From: Candidatus Ozemibacter sibiricus | Lineage (GTDB): Bacteria; Muiribacteriota; Ozemobacteria; Ozemobacterales; Ozemobacteraceae | Assembly: GCA_003327425.1 (NCBI GenBank) | Contig: QOQW01000005.1 | Coordinates: 1-64,000, forward strand | Length of the DNA stretch: 64,000 nt | Direction: 5' to 3' | Shown here: positions 17,118 through 26,977 of the stretch, piece after piece | Position numbering within the stretch: the first letter of the stretch is position 1 | How the letters are laid out: every line of letters starts with the position of its first letter | Position numbers and translations under genes: made by a program | The notes under the pieces: generated by a model | The model's input: the letters and a program-made list of their open reading frames with translations, nothing else | Database searches by the model: none | Told to the model about the DNA's origin: nothing

Positions 17118-19202
17118 ATGTGCGGGATCGCGGGGGTATTCCGTCCAGCGGGGCGCCCCCTGGCCGCCGGGCTGGATGAGATCGCGCGTCGGATGACCGC
17201 CGCCCTGAGTCACCGCGGCCCCGACGGCGACGGGTTCCTGGTGGATGAGCGGCGGGGGCTGGCCTTGGGACATCGTCGGTTGTCGATTCTCGATCTTTCC
17301 GAAGCCGGCCGCCAGCCGATGGTTTCGGCGGGCGGACGATTCGTGGCTGTGCTCAATGGCGAGATCTACAACTTCGCTCTACTGCGTGAAGAGCTGGAGC
17401 GGACGGGGCAGGCGCCGGCCTGGCGCGGGCGCTCCGATACCGAAGTGGTGCTGGCGGCCTGCGAAGCATGGGGCGTGCGGGCGACCATCGAGCGGTGTCA
17501 GGGCATGTTCGCCCTGGCCATCTTCGATCGCGTCGAGGGGGTTCTTCACCTTTTCCGAGACCGGTTCGGGGAAAAACCCTTGTATTTTGGCGTGATCGAT
17601 GGGATCTTCCTCTTCGCCTCGGAACCCCAGGCCCTGCGGGCCTTTCCCGGGCGGCCGGGCACCGTCGATCGCCGTTCCCTGGCGCGGCTCCTGCGCTACA
17701 ACTGCATTCCCGCGCCGCATACCATCTGGCAGGAGTTCCGGCAGCTACGGCCCGGGCAGGGGGTGACGGTCACAGCCAGGGAAGGACAGGGGGCGGTCGA
17801 GCTGGCGTCTTTCCGCTATTGGAGGCTGGTCGATGTGGCGCGGCAGGCGCGGGCCATGCCCTTTCGCGAAGGCCCGGAAGCGGCGGCGAGGCATCTCGAG
17901 GCGCTGCTGCAAGCGGCGGTACGCCGCCAGATGGTCGCCGAGGTGCCGGTGGGTGCCTTCCTGTCAGGCGGCATCGATTCCTCTCTGGTGGTGGCCTTGA
18001 TGCAGGAGCAGTCGGATCGCCCCGTGCCCACCTTCACGATCGGGTTCGACGATCCGCTCTATGACGAAACCGAGCAGGCCCTCCTCGTGGCCAGTCGGCT
18101 GGGAACGGCCCATACCGACCTGCGAGTGTCGGCGGCCGAAGCGCAGCGGGTCATTCCTGACCTGCCGCGGCTCTATGCCGAACCGTTCGCCGATTCGTCG
18201 CAGATTCCGGTCGTGCTGCTGGCCAGGCTGGCGCGCCGGCAGGTCACCGTCTGCCTGTCAGGGGATGGCGGCGACGAAGTATTCGGAGGCTACACGCGAT
18301 ACATCGATGGGGCAAGGGCCTGGCGGGTTGCTCGCTGCTGGCCGCGGCGCCTGCGGCACTGGTTGGCCGGGCAGCTTGACCGGATCGGTGCCACGACCTG
18401 GGCCCGGCTCGAACGATGGTTGCACCGTTGGTTCCCGGGGTGCGTAGGGCGAACCCTGCTGGCCGATAAGATGCCCAAACTGGCGGCCTTGCTGCGCGCC
18501 GATCAAATCGCCGATTTGTACAAGAGCATGGTTTCGCTGTGGGACGATCCAGCGGCGCTGGTGATCGGTCTGGAGTCCGACGCGGGGGCGGCGTCGATCT
18601 GGCCGGCATCATTTCCTGTCGGTTCGGCGGAGACGACCGAATGGGCTGGTCGGGAGCGAGCGGCGTCGAATGATTGGGCCGACCGGGGGGGGGAATGGGG
18701 CGAAGAAGCCTGGGCGGCCTTCGCTTTTGAAGGGGAAGGGGCTGCTGCCGAAGCGATGATGCTGGCCGATGCGCTGGGGTATCTGCCCGACGACCTGCTG
18801 GTCAAGCTGGATCGGGCGGCCATGTCGGTCGGGCTGGAAACGCGGCTGCCCTACCTCGACCCGGCGGTGGTCGAGTTCGCCTGGCGCCTGCCGCTCGGCG
18901 AAAAAATCGGGGGCGGGGAAGGGAAGCGGATCTTGCGGCGCCTGTTGGCCCGCCGGCTGCCGGGCGTGCGCTTCGACCGGACCAAACGCGGGTTCGCGAT
19001 CCCGCTCGGCGATTGGCTGCGCGGCCCTCTGCGCGACTGGGCGGACGATCTGCTGTCGCCGACGCGCCTCGCCCGGGAGGGGTTCCTGCGCCCGGAGCCG
19101 ATCCAAAAAGCCTGGGAAGAGCACCGGCGGGGCATCCGGGCTCATCACTACCGGTTGTGGGGCGTTCTCTGCTTCGAAGCCTGGCTGGAAGCGCAGCGGT
19201 GA
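17118..19202 (+). CDS. asnB: Asparagine synthase-like glutamine amidotransferase (second copy)
   Basis: A 694-residue AsnB paralogue. The glutaminase domain starts MCGIAG with Cys2 as nucleophile, which sets the start at 17118, and has HRGPDGDG and NGEIYNF. The synthetase domain has SGGIDSS from Ser283 and SGDGGDE. Compared with the copy at 3-4.9 kb it carries an acidic, Ala/Gly/Trp-rich insertion of about 50 residues before ADALGYLPDDLLVKLDR. Members of this type sit in exopolysaccharide and exosortase loci, where they probably amidate sugars. It follows the dehydratase gene and is convergent with the aminotransferase. Confidence 0.88.
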   Translation: MCGIAGVFRPAGRPLAAGLDEIARRMTAALSHRGPDGDGFLVDERRGLALGHRRLSILDLSEAGRQPMVSAGGRFVAVLNGEIYNFALLREELERTGQAPAWRGRSDTEVVLAACEAWGVRATIERCQGMFALAIFDRVEGVLHLFRDRFGEKPLYFGVIDGIFLFASEPQALRAFPGRPGTVDRRSLARLLRYNCIPAPHTIWQEFRQLRPGQGVTVTAREGQGAVELASFRYWRLVDVARQARAMPFREGPEAAARHLEALLQAAVRRQMVAEVPVGAFLSGGIDSSLVVALMQEQSDRPVPTFTIGFDDPLYDETEQALLVASRLGTAHTDLRVSAAEAQRVIPDLPRLYAEPFADSSQIPVVLLARLARRQVTVCLSGDGGDEVFGGYTRYIDGARAWRVARCWPRRLRHWLAGQLDRIGATTWARLERWLHRWFPGCVGRTLLADKMPKLAALLRADQIADLYKSMVSLWDDPAALVIGLESDAGAASIWPASFPVGSAETTEWAGRERAASNDWADRGGEWGEEAWAAFAFEGEGAAAEAMMLADALGYLPDDLLVKLDRAAMSVGLETRLPYLDPAVVEFAWRLPLGEKIGGGEGKRILRRLLARRLPGVRFDRTKRGFAIPLGDWLRGPLRDWADDLLSPTRLAREGFLRPEPIQKAWEEHRRGIRAHHYRLWGVLCFEAWLEAQR

Positions 19203-19343
19203 GCAAACTGGACGGAACCGGCGCGCCTGGAGGCCGGCGGGGCGAGGCCGGCCGGGGCTGGGCCGCGCTCGCCGCCATTCCCTCAGCGATTGGCGACGGC
19301 CAATGCGGAGTCGCGCGGCCGACTGGTCGTGGCGGCCTCAGCC

Positions 19344-20585
19344 TCAGCGGGTGGCGGCAGCCATCACCTTGCGGATGGCATCGCGCGTATGTTCGATCGC
19401 GGTCGGGTCGGTCGAGGGATGGACCAGGAACATCAGACTGGTCTCGAACAGGCGGGGGGCGTGCACGAGCGGATAGGCGGGGCCCCAGCCGCGGCGTCGG
19501 AAAGCGAGTTCCCGGGTGATGTCGCCGCAACTGCCGACGAAGCAGGGGATGCCCTCGGCGACGATGGCCTCCTGGATGCGGTCGCGGGTCCAGTCGGGGC
19601 GGAGACGGTCGAGTTCGAGGAAGGCGTAGAATTTGTAATAGGAATGAAAGGCGATGTCGGGAGGCCGTGGCACCCGCAGGCCGGGCAGGTCGGCGAGCCC
19701 CTCGAGCAGGAGGGCGGCCGCCTGGCGCCGGGCTTCGATCCAGGTGGGGACCTTGCGGAGCGCGACGCGACCCTGCGCCGACTGCACCTCGAGCATGCGC
19801 CAGTTGGTGCCGAACTCTTCATGCACCCACCGGAAGCCGGGGGGATGCTGGCGTCGGAACATGGCGTCGTAGCTTTTGCCATGGTCTTTGAACTGCCAGG
19901 CTCGTTCCCAGAGAGTGGGGTCATTGGTGGTCAGCATGCCGCCTTCGCCGAGCGTGGTCATGATCTTGTCCTGGCAGAAGGAGAAGGCGTTGACGTGGCC
20001 CCACGAGCCGACTGGGCGTCCGGCCCAGCGGGCGCCCAGGGCCTGGGCGCAGTCTTCGACGACTTTCAGGCCGTAGGCCTCGGCGAGGGCCAGCAACTGG
20101 GTCATATCGCATGGCCAGCCCGCCAGGTGAACCGCGACGATGGCCTTGGTGGCCTTGGTGATGGCGGGCTCGACCGTAGCGGCGGTCAGGTTCTGACTGT
20201 CAGGGTCGACGTCGACGACGACGGGGTGGGCGCCGCGCATGACGGCGCAACTGGCGGAGGCGATGAAGGTGCGACAGGGCACGATGACTTCGTCGCCGGG
20301 GCCGATGCCCAGCGTTTGCAGGGCCAGTTCGAGCGCCACGGTGCCGTTGGCCAGGGCGACCGCGTGGCGAGCGCCGATGAAGGCGGCGAATTCCTTCTCG
20401 AAGGCCTGGCCTTCCTGGCCGGTCCAGTAGTTGACCTTCCCGGAGCGCAGCACGCGCTCGGCGGCGGCGATCTCATCGTCGGCGAATACCGGCCAGGGCG
20501 GGAAGGGCGCGGTGCGCACCGGCTGGCCACCAGCGATGGCCAGAAGGTTGGGGGAAGAGGCGGAACCTGCGGTCGGATCAGGCAT
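19344..20585 (-). CDS. DegT/DnrJ/EryC1/StrS-family sugar aminotransferase
   Basis: PLP-dependent aminotransferase of 413 residues that would aminate a keto-sugar nucleotide. The cofactor region is clear: NGTVALELAL, the DEVIVPCRTFIAS strand, Asp178 in VVEDCAQ contacting the pyridine nitrogen, and Lys207 in SFCQDKIMTTLGEGGM as the Schiff-base lysine. It probably acts after the CapD-like dehydratase of this cluster, together making an amino-deoxy sugar. The start lies 3 bases after the end of the upstream sugar transferase gene, so both are one transcription unit. Confidence 0.9.
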   Translation of the reverse strand: MPDPTAGSASSPNLLAIAGGQPVRTAPFPPWPVFADDEIAAAERVLRSGKVNYWTGQEGQAFEKEFAAFIGARHAVALANGTVALELALQTLGIGPGDEVIVPCRTFIASASCAVMRGAHPVVVDVDPDSQNLTAATVEPAITKATKAIVAVHLAGWPCDMTQLLALAEAYGLKVVEDCAQALGARWAGRPVGSWGHVNAFSFCQDKIMTTLGEGGMLTTNDPTLWERAWQFKDHGKSYDAMFRRQHPPGFRWVHEEFGTNWRMLEVQSAQGRVALRKVPTWIEARRQAAALLLEGLADLPGLRVPRPPDIAFHSYYKFYAFLELDRLRPDWTRDRIQEAIVAEGIPCFVGSCGDITRELAFRRRGWGPAYPLVHAPRLFETSLMFLVHPSTDPTAIEHTRDAIRKVMAAATR

Positions 20586-20588
20586 GGT

Positions 20589-21290
20589 TCATCCTACCAC
20601 AGGTGGCGGGGGCGGTGCCTGGCCGACCCGCGGCCGCGAACCGGTGAATTTTTCGCGGGTGGCTTGGCCGGGCTGGGAAACGCCGGTGCCGCGGAGCACG
20701 CGCAGGATGGTCATCAGCAGGATGCGCAGATCGAGGGCGGGCGACCAGTGGTCGACATACCAGACGTCGAGGGCGAAGGTGTCCTCCCAGGTCAGGGCGT
20801 TGCGGCCGTTGACCTGGGCCCATCCGGTGATGCCGGGCGGCACCTCGTGGCGGCGGGCCTGTTCGGGCGAGTAGAGGGGAAGGTATTCTTCGAGCAGGGG
20901 GCGGGGGCCGACGAGGCTCATCTCGCCGCGCAGCACATTGAGCAGTTGGGGCAGCTCGTCGAGGCTGAGGCGGCGCAGCCAGCGGCCCAGGGTGGTCAGG
21001 CGCACCTCGTCGGGCTCGGGGCCGTTGCGCATGGTGCGGAATTTCCAGATCTCGAAGACCTTCCCGTGCAGGCCGGGGCGACGCTGTCGGAAGCACACGG
21101 GCGAGCCCATCTGCCACCAGATGAGGAGGGCGGTGATCACCGCCACCGGCAGGACGATCACGCCCAGCGCCGAGGCCACCAGCAGATCGAAGGCGCGTTT
21201 CCAGAGCCGGGCAAGATGGGACCGGCGGTGGTGCGGCGCTCGCGGCGGCCGCGCCGGGTTGGGCTGGGTACAGGAAGCGGTGGTGGTCAT
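20589..21290 (-). CDS. Initiating sugar phosphotransferase (bacterial sugar transferase)
   Basis: Monotopic phosphoglycosyl transferase (PF02397), 233 residues. One hydrophobic re-entrant helix (about residues 34-58) follows the basic KRAFD motif. Then come KFRTM, the SLDELPQL motif and the catalytic-core SLVGPRPL, ending with PGITGWAQVNGRN and the YVDHWS segment. It moves a sugar-1-phosphate from UDP-sugar to undecaprenyl phosphate and so starts glycan assembly. Transcribed with the aminotransferase. The N-terminal 25 residues are unconserved and proline/arginine-rich. Confidence 0.92.
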   Translation of the reverse strand: MTTTASCTQPNPARPPRAPHHRRSHLARLWKRAFDLLVASALGVIVLPVAVITALLIWWQMGSPVCFRQRRPGLHGKVFEIWKFRTMRNGPEPDEVRLTTLGRWLRRLSLDELPQLLNVLRGEMSLVGPRPLLEEYLPLYSPEQARRHEVPPGITGWAQVNGRNALTWEDTFALDVWYVDHWSPALDLRILLMTILRVLRGTGVSQPGQATREKFTGSRPRVGQAPPPPPVVG

Positions 21291-21418
21291 GGGACCGTAT
21301 GATAACGCAGATGGTTCTCTGGCGGCGAGTCTGGCGAAGCCGAGAAAACCGTTCTCGGCGCCGAGCGAACGAATGTGGTTTGTGGAATGGATGGCGTTGT
21401 GGTAGCATCCTTCCCGCT

Positions 21419-22171
21419 ATGAAGAGACGAGACGGTTTCACGTTGATCGAATTGTTGATCGTGGTGGCGATCATTGCGGTGCTGGTCGGGGTGGCGCTGC
21501 CCTACTACCAGAACTACGTGCGCGAGACCCGGATCACCAAGGCCAAGCACGAGCTGGACATCATCAAAGAAGCGCTCATCAAATACAACACCTTCGAAGA
21601 CAAGAAATTTTCAGGGAACGACCTGAACGTCCTTCAAGGAAACTACCTGCAGCAGCTCACGTTCGATCCGTGGGGGCGTGCCTATGAGGTATTCCCGGCG
21701 TCGGGCGTGGTGCGGTCGCTCGGTCCCGATCATCTCGATCCGCGGGACGACATCGTGGTCGACTACCTGCCTTCGCTGGCGTTGGCCAGGGCCACCTGGG
21801 TCGATGCTGATCACAACCGGCACATTACCGCCAGCGATGGGCTGCGGCTCGAGTTCACGCGGTTCCTGCTGCCGGGGCAGTCGATCACCTACACCAACGA
21901 TCCGGTGGCGGCCAGCGCGTCCGGGCCGAGCCTGCTCTTCTCGCCCGAAGTGAAGGTCGGCCAGCTTGGCGCCACCTCCACGCCGCTGGTGGCGACCATT
22001 TCCGAGCTCTGGATCCCCATCCTTTCCAACGACGACACCATTTTCTTCCCGGGGTCGTCGACGGTGCGGGTCGCTTCTGGCAACGTTTCGCTCAAGGATT
22101 TCTCGGGTCGGCCGGCCAACGGCACGGCCGGGCAGTTCCCGGGCATGGAAGTCACCATCAAGGCGGATTGA
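21419..22171 (+). CDS. Type IV pilin/pseudopilin-like protein
   Basis: A 250-residue prepilin with a class III leader. MKRRDG precedes the processing site Gly6/Phe7, Glu11 is the fifth residue of the mature form, and the hydrophobic helix continues as LIVVAIIAVLVGVALPYYQNYV. The next segment (KAKHELDIIKEALIKY and FDPWGRAYEVF) is GspG-like, but the C-terminal half is longer than in major pseudopilins and contains no calcium-loop pattern I recognise. The start at 21419 is fixed by the leader. Only 1 base separates it from the O-antigen ligase/TPR gene, suggesting a functional pair. No other pilus genes are in the window. Confidence 0.85.
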   Translation: MKRRDGFTLIELLIVVAIIAVLVGVALPYYQNYVRETRITKAKHELDIIKEALIKYNTFEDKKFSGNDLNVLQGNYLQQLTFDPWGRAYEVFPASGVVRSLGPDHLDPRDDIVVDYLPSLALARATWVDADHNRHITASDGLRLEFTRFLLPGQSITYTNDPVAASASGPSLLFSPEVKVGQLGATSTPLVATISELWIPILSNDDTIFFPGSSTVRVASGNVSLKDFSGRPANGTAGQFPGMEVTIKAD

Positions 22172-22172
22172 C

Positions 22173-25019
22173 ATGGCCAAGTCTCGTCGACCCCGCCCCT
22201 CGTCCTTTGAACCCACGCCGAGCCGATCGCCCGGGGTGGAAGCCGAGTTCGCCGATCTGCCCCAGCCGCTGCGCTTCGTGGCCGAGTTCTTCCGGCCCGG
22301 CCGGAGCGGAGAAGCCTGGCAACCCCTCGACCTGCTCGATTGGGTGATCTTCCTGGGGGTGGTCTGGGTCACCCTGAAGACGCCCTTCCTCTTCGATCGC
22401 GAAACGACCGAAAATTTCCTGACCCCGAAGGAGTTCTGGTCGAAGCAGACGCTGGCCTTGTTCGGGGTGGTTTTCGCTTTGCGGTTCCTCTACCACGGGG
22501 CGATCAAGCTGGTGCGAACGCGGCTCGATCTGCCGTTGGCGCTGTTTTTCGGGCTGTCGGTGCTGTCGGTGGCCTGGAACTACAACGCGCCGTCGGCTCT
22601 GCGCGACCTGCGCGGCACCTTCCTGATCATGATGTTGTTCCCTTACATCGTGAACACCGTGCGGAACCGCTGGCAGCTCGATGGCCTCCTGTGGGCGATG
22701 GTGTTCACCGGCATCGCCACGGCGACGCTGGGCATCATGGAGTCCTACAATTGGTACTTTCGCTGGGATCCGGCCAAGGGGTGGGTCTTCGCCCGTGACG
22801 AGATCTTCTCGGGGATGATCGACTATCAGGCCACGTACATCCCGTTGTTTCCGCAGCTGGCCGACAAGAACTACAGCATGATGTCGATCGTGTCGACCTT
22901 CGGCAATCGCAACTACCTCGGCACGTTCACCATGTTCACGGCCTTCATTCCCCTGGCCTTCTATTTCTACTACAACAACCTGGCGATGAAGGCGATCTCC
23001 CTGGGCTTGTACGGCTGGATGCTCTACGGGCTCTACATCACCCGCTGCCGGGCGGCGCTCTTGGGCATGCTGGTCGGCATCGGATTCATGACGCTGATGC
23101 TGCTGCTGTTCGACCGGAACTGGCGATTCGTCAAACGGAACATCGGCTTCTTCGTGGCGGTGGCGTGCATTCTGGGGGCGGGCTTCCTGGTGCAGGTGTC
23201 GACGGCGAAATCGTTCAACATGCTCGACAAGATCAAGAGCACCTTCACCATGGATCGCACGACCAGCAATACCTACGAGCGGGTCTGGGTATGGTATGCG
23301 ACCTTCCGGTCGTTCTCGCACAACCCCTTCAAATGGCTGCTCGGCAGCGGATTCGGCTCCTACAAGCATTTCTTCCCCTTGCAGGAGGCGAACACCTTCG
23401 ATGATGACAACAAGGAGACCTTTACGCCCGTCACCTTCCGACAGGCGCACAATGACTGGCTGCAGCTCGTCTCGGAGCTGGGCCTGGTGGGCATGGGCAT
23501 TTTCGTGCTGTTGCTGTGGCGGTTCTATGCGATCATCTATCATGCGGTCAAAGCCGAGACCAAGGATCTGCCCGAAGGGGAATTCCGCGGCGACCATGTG
23601 CTGCTGATCGCGCTGGGGGCCGCCATGATGGCCCAACTGGCGGCCGCTGTGCCCGATTTCCCCTTCCATCGCATCGAGACGGCGTTGTATGCCGTCGTCG
23701 TGCTGGCATTGGTGCCGGTCCTGGGAGAGACCGGGTTCTTCAAACGCCCCCTGCCGGTCCATGTCACCCGGCCTGAGCTGCCAGTGACGTTCGGACTGGC
23801 CGTGCTGGTGATGCTGGCGGGCGTGCTGAGCTGGCACTTCGAACGCCGGACCTACTATGCCGACACCCTCGTGCGAGCGGCCGAGACCATGATCCAGCAG
23901 CGGCCGACGGCGGAAACGCTGAGTTTTGCCAAGCAGAAGCTATACGAAGCCATTCGGATCGACCCTCTGCCGGGTGACCCCTACCTGAAGCTTTCTACCA
24001 TCCTCGAGATGGAAGGGAAGGGCAAAGAAGCGCTCGAGTTCGCCGAGCTGGCCTGGAAGAACATCAACTTCAACGCCCGGTCGACCTACCATTCGGTGGT
24101 CTTCCGGCGCATGCACATCTACTACTACCTGTTCCAGGATCGGGCCAAAGCCCTGGAGCAAGCCGAACTGGGCCGCTACCTGACCTGCGGCGAAGCCCGG
24201 TCGATCTATTATTTCTACATCGGGAAGATCGCCTGGGAGATGGGCGACCTGGTCCGCGCCGAATGGGCGCTCGAGCGGGCGATCAAGTTCCCGGCCTTCG
24301 AAGTGCAGGCCGGGGCGGTGCTGGCCGTGGTCAAAGCCCATCTGCAGAAATGGCAGGAAGCCTATGCCATCGGGGCTTCGGTGACGGCGGCCATCGGCAA
24401 TTCCGACCCGACCATCCTCGATGTGACCGGGATCGCGGCCTCCAACCTCGGAATGCAGGCGACGGCGGAGCAGCTCCTGCGCAAGGCGGTCGAATTGCAG
24501 CCCGGGCATCCCATCTTCAAGCGTGATCTTGGAGTGACGTTGGTTCGGCAGAACAAGCTGAGCGAGGCCAGGCCGTTGCTCGAAGAGGCCCATGCCAACG
24601 CGCAAACTCCGCCCCAGGTCAAGGCGGAAGTCGAAACCCTGCTGGCGTCGATGTCGCTGGTCGAGTTCGCCCAGGCGCATGGACACCTCAAGGCGGGGCG
24701 ACAGGCCGAGGGATTGGCCATTCTGCAAGGCCTGGCCAAAGCCAAAGTGCTGCATCCTCAGGTGCAAGAGCAGTTGAAGGCCATGATGGGGCAAGCTCCG
24801 CCGGCGGCGTCGCCCGGTTCCCCGACTCCCCAATCGCTGCCGAACCCCGCTCCGGTCCCGACCCCGTCTTTGCCTCCTGCTCCGGAGCCGCCGGCAGGCG
24901 CTTCCTCGCCGGAGGGGGGGAACCTGGCGCCGTCGCCCGAGCCCACACCTGTTCCCAACCCGTCAGGGGGCGGCGAAATGGGGCGTCCAGCCCTTGAACT
25001 GAATCCTGCCGGTGATTGA
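22173..25019 (+). CDS. O-antigen ligase-family protein with C-terminal TPR domain (possible O-oligosaccharyltransferase)
   Basis: A 948-residue membrane protein. Residues 50-540 hold about 11 transmembrane segments with the Wzy_C signature: FGNRNYLGTF, a TRCRAALLGM loop, and RQAHNDWLQLVSELGLVG, the His-Asn ligase motif. Residues about 590-870 are soluble TPR-like helices (YEAIRIDPLPGDPYLKLST; AVELQPGHPIFKRDLG). A proline-rich tail of about 65 residues ends the protein. Wzy_C proteins with TPR tails include pilin O-oligosaccharyltransferases as well as glycan ligases. The immediately upstream pilin gene makes the former attractive, though this is inference. Confidence 0.82.
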   Translation: MAKSRRPRPSSFEPTPSRSPGVEAEFADLPQPLRFVAEFFRPGRSGEAWQPLDLLDWVIFLGVVWVTLKTPFLFDRETTENFLTPKEFWSKQTLALFGVVFALRFLYHGAIKLVRTRLDLPLALFFGLSVLSVAWNYNAPSALRDLRGTFLIMMLFPYIVNTVRNRWQLDGLLWAMVFTGIATATLGIMESYNWYFRWDPAKGWVFARDEIFSGMIDYQATYIPLFPQLADKNYSMMSIVSTFGNRNYLGTFTMFTAFIPLAFYFYYNNLAMKAISLGLYGWMLYGLYITRCRAALLGMLVGIGFMTLMLLLFDRNWRFVKRNIGFFVAVACILGAGFLVQVSTAKSFNMLDKIKSTFTMDRTTSNTYERVWVWYATFRSFSHNPFKWLLGSGFGSYKHFFPLQEANTFDDDNKETFTPVTFRQAHNDWLQLVSELGLVGMGIFVLLLWRFYAIIYHAVKAETKDLPEGEFRGDHVLLIALGAAMMAQLAAAVPDFPFHRIETALYAVVVLALVPVLGETGFFKRPLPVHVTRPELPVTFGLAVLVMLAGVLSWHFERRTYYADTLVRAAETMIQQRPTAETLSFAKQKLYEAIRIDPLPGDPYLKLSTILEMEGKGKEALEFAELAWKNINFNARSTYHSVVFRRMHIYYYLFQDRAKALEQAELGRYLTCGEARSIYYFYIGKIAWEMGDLVRAEWALERAIKFPAFEVQAGAVLAVVKAHLQKWQEAYAIGASVTAAIGNSDPTILDVTGIAASNLGMQATAEQLLRKAVELQPGHPIFKRDLGVTLVRQNKLSEARPLLEEAHANAQTPPQVKAEVETLLASMSLVEFAQAHGHLKAGRQAEGLAILQGLAKAKVLHPQVQEQLKAMMGQAPPAASPGSPTPQSLPNPAPVPTPSLPPAPEPPAGASSPEGGNLAPSPEPTPVPNPSGGGEMGRPALELNPAGD

Positions 25020-25069
25020 CCGGGCGGTCGGTTGTCCGGCGACACCTTGTACAACGAACGCGTCCATCC

Positions 25070-26977
25070 ATGAATCAGCCATCTGTCCAACCGTCAGTCC
25101 CGCTTGTGGTCAGCCCTGATCGGGCGTGCTGTCCATTCGCAGAAATCAGTGAGGGCGGTCCGATCTCAAGGCCTGGATCTTCCTCGGCCCCTGGAAACAT
25201 TTCGGGCGATGTCGTGAGGAAGGCTGATTCAACCAGGGAGAGGCGGCGGGCGGCTGGGGCCGACGCCGCGCTGCTGGTGGTGGCTTTGTTGGTGGCGTGC
25301 CTCGCCGCGACCGGCTGCTTCGGGGGCAAGAAGCTGCCTCCACGCATTCAGGCGCTTCTGGCGACCAATGATCCCGCTGTCTTGCGGCTGGGGGTGTATG
25401 GCGATCCGCTGGGAGTGAACCCCGCGCTCCCCTTGGAAGAATTCGGGCGGCTGGTTGTCGATCTGGTCCACGCCGGCCCTTTGAAGCGGGGCCCGGAAGG
25501 AACCTTCCAGCCCGACCTGTTCGCCAGCTACGTGCCAACCCAGGACGAGCAGGGGAACCTGGTGGTCGAAGGCGCCTGGCGGAACGACCTGGCCTGGCAT
25601 GATGGCACTCCGTTCACTTCGCGTGATTTCGAGTTCACGCTGCAGGCGATGGCGGCCAGCGATTCCGGCTCTCCCTATGCGGATCTGGCCCGTCGCGTGA
25701 CGGCGGTCCAGCATTTCGATCGGGGGCGGCGCACCCGCATCGTGTTCGCCGGCAATTCGACCCAGTTTCTCGATCTGCTGACGGTCGGGGTCCTGCCCTC
25801 GCATCTGCTGGCGGGCCAACGATTGCGCGAGGCGATGGTTCCCCCCGCGTCTTTCGCCATTCCCGACCCGGACGATCTGGCCGTTCCCGCGTCGGCCCCG
25901 TCGGCGTCGGCCACGGTGGTGCCATTCGCCCTCTTTCCCGTCGGGATGGGGCCCTACCGGCTGGTCGCTCGCCAGCGCGCCCGCTTCGTCGAATTGGAGG
26001 CCGCTTCGGGGGCGGCCGCGGTGGCGCCCTTCCGCAGGATCGTGATCCGCTGTTTCCCGCGCCTCGAAGATCTGGTCGGAGCCTTCCGGAATGGCCAGCT
26101 CGACTGGATGCATGTGCCACCTGACATCGCCACCCGCCTCGAGGAGTTGCGGATGCCGGGCGTGACGTTCGTGCGCACGCCCAATCCGGCCTGCCTGGTG
26201 TGGGGGTTCAATACGCGCCGGCCGCCCTTCGATCGTCTGCCGGTGCGGCAGGCCCTGTCGGCACTGATCAATCGGGGCCGTCTGCTCGGGGCGCTGCCCA
26301 TGGAAGGGCGGGTGCTGGATGGCCCTCCCGCGGTGGGACTGGCCACGATGTCCAGCGGTCCACAGGCGGGAACCGCAAGAGCGGCCGGGTTGCCCACCGA
26401 GCTGCTGACCGGGGCCGGCCTGACCGACACCGACGGAGACGGCTGGCGCGAGTTCGAGGGGAAGCCCTTTTCCCTCACCATCTTGACCAACCAATCGAAT
26501 CTGGGTCGGAAGGTGGTCGGCGATCTGCTGGTGGAAGACCTCAAGAAAGTGGGCATCCGGGCCTCGGTGGTGACGACGACCTGGTCCGATCTGGTGGGGA
26601 AGCATCTGGCGCCCGGCGATTTCGACACCTTCCTGGTGGGATTCCACGTGCCGGCCGATCGCAGCTGGATCAACCTCTGGCACAGCGCGCCGCCGGTGGG
26701 TGAGCGCCTCAATTTCACCGGGTTCTGCCGCGAGGATCTCGATCGCGCCCTCGAAGCTTGGGATCGTGTGCCGTTCGGCGCCCCGGCGAGCCCACCCGTC
26801 GAAGACATCCGGGCCCTGCTGGCCGAACAGCTGCCGGTCGCCTGGCTCGTGCAAGCGGTCGATGTGGTGGCCTTCCAGAACGGGTTGCAGGGGGTCGATC
26901 CGCGACGCGCCCTGCTCGACCAGGACCTGCTGACCTGGAGCAAGCCCCCGGTGGGCGCAGCGGTTCCCCCGCGGTGA
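25070..26977 (+). CDS. Oligopeptide/nickel-type ABC substrate-binding lipoprotein (SBP family 5)
   Basis: Extracytoplasmic binding protein. A hydrophobic segment ends in the lipobox LAATGC, so Cys83 (counting from ATG 25070) would be lipidated. The mature part has the SBP_bac_5 plan: LRLGVYGDPLGVNP, AWHDGTPFTSRDFEFTL, NTRRPPFDRLPVRQALSALINR and GDGWREFEGKPFSLTILTN. ATG 25070 leaves an unusually long region before the signal sequence; GTG 25214 would give an 18-residue n-region with the Cys at position 35 and is equally plausible. The next gene begins in a 4-base GTGA overlap with this stop. It presumably delivers peptides or a similar ligand to the two ATPases downstream. Confidence 0.85.
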   Translation: MNQPSVQPSVPLVVSPDRACCPFAEISEGGPISRPGSSSAPGNISGDVVRKADSTRERRRAAGADAALLVVALLVACLAATGCFGGKKLPPRIQALLATNDPAVLRLGVYGDPLGVNPALPLEEFGRLVVDLVHAGPLKRGPEGTFQPDLFASYVPTQDEQGNLVVEGAWRNDLAWHDGTPFTSRDFEFTLQAMAASDSGSPYADLARRVTAVQHFDRGRRTRIVFAGNSTQFLDLLTVGVLPSHLLAGQRLREAMVPPASFAIPDPDDLAVPASAPSASATVVPFALFPVGMGPYRLVARQRARFVELEAASGAAAVAPFRRIVIRCFPRLEDLVGAFRNGQLDWMHVPPDIATRLEELRMPGVTFVRTPNPACLVWGFNTRRPPFDRLPVRQALSALINRGRLLGALPMEGRVLDGPPAVGLATMSSGPQAGTARAAGLPTELLTGAGLTDTDGDGWREFEGKPFSLTILTNQSNLGRKVVGDLLVEDLKKVGIRASVVTTTWSDLVGKHLAPGDFDTFLVGFHVPADRSWINLWHSAPPVGERLNFTGFCREDLDRALEAWDRVPFGAPASPPVEDIRALLAEQLPVAWLVQAVDVVAFQNGLQGVDPRRALLDQDLLTWSKPPVGAAVPPR

